Positions 24,301-28,395 of a stretch of DNA of 28,395 bases are shown here, piece by piece. The DNA is from an uncultured Collinsella sp. (GTDB lineage: Bacteria > Actinomycetota > Coriobacteriia > Coriobacteriales > Coriobacteriaceae), in assembly GCA_958407465.1 (NCBI GenBank), contig CATYIV010000028.1, positions 1-28,395 of the forward strand. The letters are read 5' to 3'. A program made the position numbers and the translations under genes. Numbering within the stretch: the stretch's first letter is position 1; each line of letters opens with the position of its first letter. Under the pieces are notes generated by a model that searched no databases, was not told the DNA's origin, and saw nothing but the letters and a program-made list of their open reading frames with translations.

Positions 24301-27300
24301 GGGCACCAATGCGGCCGACGGCAAGATCACGATGGACAAGATCACCTACACTGCGGCTGGCGAGCACACCTACATGCTGCGCGAGACCAAGGCCAGCACC
24401 ACCGAAAACGGCATTACTTACAGCACCGCTGAGTACACTATTGTGACCACCGTCAAGGATAACAACGATGGCACCCTCAGCGTGGAGCACAAGCTGCAGA
24501 ATGTTGACAAGGCGACCTTCGAGAACGCCTACACCGTAACCCCCAAGAGCTTCAGTGTTACTGATCAGATCACGGCGACCAAGGTCCTGACCGGGCGCGA
24601 TCTCAAGGAAGGCGAGTTCTCCTTCGAGCTCGTCGAGGGCAACGATGTTGTTGCCACCGGCAAGAACGATGCCCGCGGCAAGATCAAGATGAGCCCCATC
24701 GAGTACACCGCCGCCGGCAAGCACACCTATATCCTGCGCGAAGCCAAGGGCGCCGAAGGCAACGGCATTACCTACGACAGCACGACCTACACCATCGTGA
24801 CTACCGTTACCGATGACGGCAATGGTAAGCTCACGGTCAAGCATGAGCTGCAGGGCGCCAACGAGGCGAAGTTCAACAACAGCTACAAGCCGAATCCTGA
24901 CGAGTTCAGCGTCACCGACCAGATCACCGCGACCAAGGTCCTGACCGGTCGCGACCTCAAGGATGGCGAGTTCTCCTTTAAGCTCGTCGAGGGCGACAAG
25001 GTCGTTGCCAAGGGCACCAACACTGCCGACGGCAAGATTGCAATGGACAAGATTACCTACGACAAGCCCGGCAAGCACACCTACACGTTGCGCGAGGTCA
25101 ACGGCGGAACCACCAGCAAGGGCATCACCTACAGTGACGCCAAGTACACCATCGAGACCACCATCACGGACAACGGCGACGGCACCCTCAAGGCGGAGCA
25201 TGTCCTGAAGGACGCGAAGGACGCCACGGCTGCGACCTTCGAGAACGCCTACAACGTGACCCCGACCGATGCAGACCTCGACTTTGGTCTGAGCAAGGCC
25301 ATCGACGGTCGCGAGTGGACGGATGGGGACGAGTTCAGCTTTACCATCACCGCCCCCGACGGCACCCCGCTGCCCGATCCTGCAACCGTAACCGTGAGCA
25401 AGCGCGACGCGAAGGACGGCATCGCTGCCATCAAGTTCGGCAAGATTCGCTACACGGCTGCCGGAACCTACAAGTACGAGATCCGCGAGAACGCGGGCAG
25501 CACGGTCGGCATGACGTATGACGAGCATGTCGCGACCGCCGAAGTGACCGTGACCGAGGACGGCGATGGCATCCTGACCGCCAACGTTACCAAGAAGGAA
25601 AACGGACGCTTTACCAACATGTACCGCTCTGAGCTCAACTACACCGCGGCCGGCGGCCTCAAGCTCAGCAAGACCCTCTCCGGACGTCCCATGACCGAGG
25701 GCCAGTTCACCTTTACCGTGACGCCCGCCGACGATGATTCGGCTCGCGCACTTGGCCTGCTGCCCGGGGCCAACAACTTCGAGTCCCCCGCAACGATAGA
25801 GGGAACGGTCGGACTGATCGACATTCTGGCTGGTCATGAGGTTAAATTTACGCAAGCTGACGCCGGCAAGACCTTCAAGTACACCGTGGCCGAAAAGAAC
25901 GACGGCCAGCCCGGTTACACCTACGATGACGCCGTGCGCACGGTGACGATCGCCATCGTCGACGACACCGCCGGTACGCTCACTGCTACGACGACCGTTT
26001 CCGGTGGTCCCGAGGGCACGCATGAGACGGTCCACAAGAGTGGCGAGAACAAGGTCGAGAAGGCCCTGGTGCCGTTCCACAACAGTTACAGCGCTACGAC
26101 CAACACGCCTGGTGGCGCCGCTGCTCAGGTCGTTGCCACCAAGACTCTGACCGGTCGCCCGATGGCCGACGGCGAGTTCTGGTTCGGCATCGCCTATCAG
26201 GGTGAGCTTGTGGCATACGAAAACCTCAAGCCCAATATCGGCGGGCACGTGAGCTTTGATACGCTGCACTACGACACCAAGATGCTTGCTAATCTTGAGG
26301 CTGCTGGGCTTGCTTATCGTACCGATAAGGACGGCAAGCTTGCCTGGACCATTAACTACACGGCCTACGAAGATTTATTCGGGCTGCCGAATGGCGTTTC
26401 CGCTACAACGTGGAGCTTTGGCTTTAAGGTTATCGTTGTCGACAACGGTGACGGTACCCTGACGGCAACGGTCGACTACGGTGGCGTCGAGCCCTTGTTC
26501 GAAAACGTCTACGGCGCCGAGGCCGTGGATGCCGCACTCATCGGCACCAAGAAGCTCCAGGCAGCCGAGGGCCTGGCCCCGGCCGACATCGCGGGTAAGT
26601 TTACCTTTACCGTGACCGCTGACGAGGCGGGTGCCCCGATGCCCGAGCGCACGACCGCAACCAACGACGCGGCCGGCAACGTGGACTTTGGCAAGATCCA
26701 CTTTACGCTCGAGGACCTCAACCGCGCCCTGGGCGTGACGGACGATGCGACCGATAAGGCCGAGGCAGACGAAGCTGACGAGGCTGAGGCCGACGAGGCA
26801 GAGGCTGAAGAGGCCGACGCCGACGCTGATGCCAACGCCGACGAGCCCAGCGACGAGTCCGAGCCCGCAGATCCCGCTGCCCCGCGCTCGCACACCTTTA
26901 CCTACACGGTGGCCGAGTCCGGTAGCGCCCCTGGCGTGACCAACGACACCAACGCCACGCGCAAGGTTTCCTACACCGTGACCGATGACGGTGCCGGACA
27001 TCTGATCGTCAAGCGCGACGGCGGCGACGGTGCGGCCTTTACGTTCACCAACACGTACGGCGTGGCACCTACCGATTCTTCCGTGACCGATCAGGTCAAG
27101 ACGGTTAAGCGTCTGACCGGCCGCGACCTTGCAGCTGGCGAGTTCACGTTTGAGCTGCTCGAGGACGGCGTGACTGTCGCTAGTGGCACCAACGACGCCA
27201 ACGGTAACGTTACGCTGAGCCCGATCCGCTACGAGGCGCCCGGTACGCACACGTACACGCTGCGCGAGGCTTGCCCCAACGCGCTCGGCCTGTACAAGGG

Positions 27301-27958
27301 CGTCACCTATGACGGCACGACCTACACCGTCGTGACCACCGTTTCCGACAACGGCGACGGCACGCTGACCGCGACGCACAAGCTCGAGGGAACCACCGAG
27401 TCGGCTGGCTTTACCAACAAGTATCACGCCATGCCCACGCAGGTTTCCATCGGCGCGGTCAAGGTGCTCGAGGGACGCGAGCTCAAGAAGGACGAGTTTA
27501 GCTTTAAGCTCGTTGGCGAGAACATCGAGTCTACGGTTACCAACGATGCCGACGGCAAGATCAACTTCGACAAGCTCGAGTACGACGAGCCCGGTACGTA
27601 CGTCTACATCATCAGCGAGGTCAAGGGTGACGAGGCCGGTATGACCTACGACAAGTCCGTCTTTACCGCGACCGTTAACGTGGTCGACGACGGCGAGGGT
27701 AACCTCAAGGCGAGCGTTACCTATACTAAGGGCGACAAAAGCGTCGAGGGTATCGTGTTCAACAACACGTACAAGAAGCCCGAGACGCCCGTGCCGACGC
27801 CCGACCCCGGCACGCCCAAGACCGTGACGAACATCGTCAAGACGGTCAAGGGTTTCCTGCCCACCACGGGTGACCAACAGGCCGCCGCACTGCTCATGGC
27901 ATTTGTTATTGCCATGGCCGGTGTCGGTGCCCTGGTCTGGGGTATCCGTAAGCGCTAG
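21386..27958 (+). CDS. Giant VWA and pilin-isopeptide-domain surface protein with LPTTG anchor
   Basis: A 2190-residue secreted adhesin or pilin-like protein, probably sortase-anchored to the wall. In order: a signal peptide (1 to about 25-32, hydrophobic core then AFA/ANA); a VWA domain (about 112-365) with MIDAS residues D119-S121-S123; a beta-rich region (about 366-690); eleven Spy0128/FctA-like domains (from 696 to about 2127); LPTTG (2158-2162), a hydrophobic helix and the tail RKR. Most domains show Lys in TKxLxGR, Glu in YxLRE and Asn in FxNxY, the triad for intramolecular isopeptide bonds. An acidic Ala/Glu/Asp insert (about 1790-1835) interrupts the ninth domain. The start follows AAGGGAG at 6 bases. 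No sortase or partner pilin gene is in the window. A host-binding role is inferred. Confidence 0.92.
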   Translation: MSKYTRGLLAVMLAVVLVLPAAAFAMLPEANARSSTGMDGPTVSGKIVDPDTTGRWQYWASGGEQDLTTRYVGRIWTDKTVEPAQDEKSDFVTTLSTMSSTSDTTSLVTKPLDIVMVLDASGSMDNDMGDSDSTKRKRIDALKAAASSFIDTIAEQNKSIKDTNKRHQVAIVKFSGAKKNEIGNDTYRDRQGYTHNYSQTMKSLTPCVDSAATELKNTVGYIEPAGATRADYGLELARDMSGREDAQKVVVFFTDGTPTDVRNFNPTVANNAIVAAKKMKGKGATVYTIGIFDDANPADVPTNYWTSDENKFMHAVSSNYPNATSYTTNELGKRTENSDFYKAASNADELKKVFDDISSSITSGKGSPTQIEDGYDESKSGYITFSDELGDFMQVDTFVSAQINGVPFDEVTKTTKGNTDTYEFSGVAKDLVITVERSANAQQGDIVTVKIPASLIPLIRYHVDMENGIFERTSLNDIKPIQIKYTSSVKDEARNNLFTPDRVLKKYIDDHKDADNQTVYFLANKWSGGELGDVVAEFEPADTNSYYYFQKITPIYTDKECTQRATVKPQGNDVYYYKDEFVAMGANGKPKDDYAVVEFEGHEIASYDGALVKDDGYWSFNKGTARLAYIDQLHTTKDDVEVNGNKTETARDVLNPRWNDLSSVATSTHVHSHLGNNGKIIFSLATKPTTVDTKTDFGLTKVLEGRKWADTDAFEFELSATSDNNAPMPDPATVTVTNADLDKGKAAINFGKITYAEPGEYTYEVREVKGDAGGITYSKNVATFKVTVTVNAKGELKADVEKTSGETEFKNTYSVKPVEDQITATKVLTGRDLKEGEFSFELVEGNKVVAKGTNAADGTIAMDKITYDKPGTHTYTLREKLPNEAGLSNGITYDKTNYTIKTSVIDNGDGTLKVTHTLEGPETARFENKYNTAPNKSSVTDQITATKTLTGRDLKEGEFSFELVEGNDVVARGTNAADGKITMDKITYTAAGEHTYMLRETKASTTENGITYSTAEYTIVTTVKDNNDGTLSVEHKLQNVDKATFENAYTVTPKSFSVTDQITATKVLTGRDLKEGEFSFELVEGNDVVATGKNDARGKIKMSPIEYTAAGKHTYILREAKGAEGNGITYDSTTYTIVTTVTDDGNGKLTVKHELQGANEAKFNNSYKPNPDEFSVTDQITATKVLTGRDLKDGEFSFKLVEGDKVVAKGTNTADGKIAMDKITYDKPGKHTYTLREVNGGTTSKGITYSDAKYTIETTITDNGDGTLKAEHVLKDAKDATAATFENAYNVTPTDADLDFGLSKAIDGREWTDGDEFSFTITAPDGTPLPDPATVTVSKRDAKDGIAAIKFGKIRYTAAGTYKYEIRENAGSTVGMTYDEHVATAEVTVTEDGDGILTANVTKKENGRFTNMYRSELNYTAAGGLKLSKTLSGRPMTEGQFTFTVTPADDDSARALGLLPGANNFESPATIEGTVGLIDILAGHEVKFTQADAGKTFKYTVAEKNDGQPGYTYDDAVRTVTIAIVDDTAGTLTATTTVSGGPEGTHETVHKSGENKVEKALVPFHNSYSATTNTPGGAAAQVVATKTLTGRPMADGEFWFGIAYQGELVAYENLKPNIGGHVSFDTLHYDTKMLANLEAAGLAYRTDKDGKLAWTINYTAYEDLFGLPNGVSATTWSFGFKVIVVDNGDGTLTATVDYGGVEPLFENVYGAEAVDAALIGTKKLQAAEGLAPADIAGKFTFTVTADEAGAPMPERTTATNDAAGNVDFGKIHFTLEDLNRALGVTDDATDKAEADEADEAEADEAEAEEADADADANADEPSDESEPADPAAPRSHTFTYTVAESGSAPGVTNDTNATRKVSYTVTDDGAGHLIVKRDGGDGAAFTFTNTYGVAPTDSSVTDQVKTVKRLTGRDLAAGEFTFELLEDGVTVASGTNDANGNVTLSPIRYEAPGTHTYTLREACPNALGLYKGVTYDGTTYTVVTTVSDNGDGTLTATHKLEGTTESAGFTNKYHAMPTQVSIGAVKVLEGRELKKDEFSFKLVGENIESTVTNDADGKINFDKLEYDEPGTYVYIISEVKGDEAGMTYDKSVFTATVNVVDDGEGNLKASVTYTKGDKSVEGIVFNNTYKKPETPVPTPDPGTPKTVTNIVKTVKGFLPTTGDQQAAALLMAFVIAMAGVGALVWGIRKR
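23843..25250 (+). repeat. Four tandem near-identical pilin-domain repeats inside the surface protein
   Basis: Units begin with DQITATK at 23843, 24206, 24563 and 24917, giving periods of 363, 357 and 354 bases (121, 119 and 118 residues). The first ~80 bases of each unit are almost identical at the DNA level (from the DQITATK codons through EGEFSFELVEG). Third-codon differences accumulate towards the end of each unit. Other domains of the protein are much more diverged. Confidence 0.85.
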
Positions 27959-27970
27959 GCACGCTGGCAG

Positions 27971-27996
27971 CGCCCGGGGGCAAAAGGCCCCGGGCG
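27971..27996 (+). other. GC hairpin after the surface protein stop
   Basis: CGCCCGGGG (27971-27979) pairs with CCCCGGGCG (27988-27996) around an 8-base loop containing AAAA. No T tract follows. It may protect the mRNA 3' end or assist the terminator downstream. Confidence 0.55.
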
Positions 27997-28036
27997 GCCG
28001 GCGGGGAGCCAGAACATAGCCCCACCCCCAGCCCCA

Positions 28037-28077
28037 GCCGCCACGGAGGTATCTCCCTCCTCCGTGGCGGCGCTTTT
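28037..28077 (+). terminator. Terminator of the surface protein gene
   Basis: GCCGCCACGGAGG (28037-28049) pairs perfectly with 28059-28071 around a 9-base loop, then GCTTTTG. It is preceded by a C-rich stretch. Confidence 0.85.
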
Positions 28078-28098
28078 GTGCGTAGGCGAGAAGGGCCT

Positions 28099-28258
28099 GC
28101 CACGAAACCGGCCCATCTACTACGTTTAGCCCCTTACCCCCAACCATGCCAAAAAGCGCGAAAACAAAACCGCAGGTAGAACGCCTGCGGTTTTGTTCAA
28201 AACGAAGGTATGGTCAGGGGTATCGAGTCAAACGTAGTAGATGGGCCGATTTCGTGGC
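28099..28258. repeat. Long hairpin element, copy C
   Basis: Arms 28099-28127 and 28230-28258 pair with a single mismatch (GCCACGAAA, then CCGGCCCATCTACTACGTTT on the left). Inner CCCC/GGGG and CCATGCC/GGTATGG segments pair next. The core CAAAACCGCAGG-TAGAACG-CCTGCGGTTTTG is a perfect 12-bp stem. It is 160 bases long like copy B and in the same orientation. The short open frame from 28146 crosses it and is not credible. Confidence 0.88.
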
Positions 28259-28272
28259 GGGCGCCGTCAGTC

Positions 28273-28316
28273 GATCTCCGCGGGCGGAAGAAAACGGATC
28301 ATTTTGGTCCCGCGAG
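28273..28316. repeat. Conserved box following hairpin copy C
   Basis: GATCTCCGCGGGCGGAAG, then AAAACGGATCATTTTGG and CCCGCGAGG, starting 15 bases after the hairpin as in copy B. It matches the box after copy A closely in its second half. Confidence 0.7.
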
Positions 28317-28349
28317 GCTGGCGGAGACACTCGTGCAGGGCCGCCCGAA

Positions 28350-28395
28350 CAAAACTATGCCGGTTTACTACGATGAATCCGAGATTCCTGACCAC
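28350..28395. repeat. Left part of a further hairpin element, copy D, cut by the window end
   Basis: CAAAACTATGCCGG (28350-28363) is identical to the start of copy A and is preceded by a related GGCCGCC-CGAA flank. The rest (TTTACTACG, later TCCTGACCAC) resembles the left arm and inner segment of A and B. The right half lies beyond the window. Confidence 0.65.

Noticed and set aside
21344..26269. A 1641-residue open frame antisense to the surface protein
   Set aside because: It mirrors the GC-rich codon bias of the real gene, has no recognisable domain or ribosome-binding site, and the sense frame has a signal peptide, domains and an anchor.
28146..28376. A 76-residue plus-strand frame at the right end
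   Set aside because: It runs through hairpin copy C and the following box; its codons simply read the repeat arms, and no ribosome-binding site was seen.

Overview
The window reads as a high-GC chromosome segment from an anaerobic gut actinobacterium of the Coriobacteriia, most like Collinsella. This rests on codon usage, on the gene set (a fused Ech-type hydrogenase, a fused ECF ATPase, flavin/Fe-S oxidoreductases, a giant LPXTG-type pilin-like protein) and on the strongly GC-rich third positions, which create long false antisense reading frames. Identification to genus is inference; no search was run.

Left part (1-11.7 kb), housekeeping and cofactors. Two minus-strand genes, glmU (UDP-GlcNAc synthesis) and prs (PRPP synthesis), are separated by a terminator and a possible promoter. 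Divergent from glmU is a vitamin-type ECF importer: EcfT, a fused double ATPase EcfA1-A2, and an S component of unknown substrate. Next come exonuclease III (minus), a Sir2-type deacylase, a FolP-FolK fusion with a large low-complexity insert, and a degenerate biotin-ligase-like protein directly abutting it. Type III pantothenate kinase (minus) faces these genes. An initiator tRNA with its own promoter and terminator follows.

Middle part (11.9-20.7 kb), redox metabolism. A large Old-Yellow-Enzyme/FAD/4Fe-4S reductase stands alone. After an AT-rich gap and an orphan double helix-turn-helix protein comes a tight five-gene cluster for a group 4 (Ech-like) membrane [NiFe] hydrogenase: a fused EchA-EchB membrane protein, the small subunit EchC, EchD, the large subunit EchE with both nickel-ligand CxxC pairs, and the ferredoxin EchF. 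The likely role is ferredoxin-dependent H2 evolution coupled to ion pumping.

Right part (20.7-28.4 kb), surface protein and repeat elements. A 2190-residue secreted protein carries a signal peptide, a VWA domain, about eleven Spy0128/FctA-like isopeptide domains and an LPTTG anchor. It is flanked on both sides by members of an approximately 155-160 nt hairpin element family. Each member has long paired outer arms and a terminator-like core around a GCAGGTAGA motif, and the three complete copies are each followed by a short conserved box. I know of no named family that matches. This element family, with substitutions between copies that preserve pairing, is the most likely undescribed system in the window.
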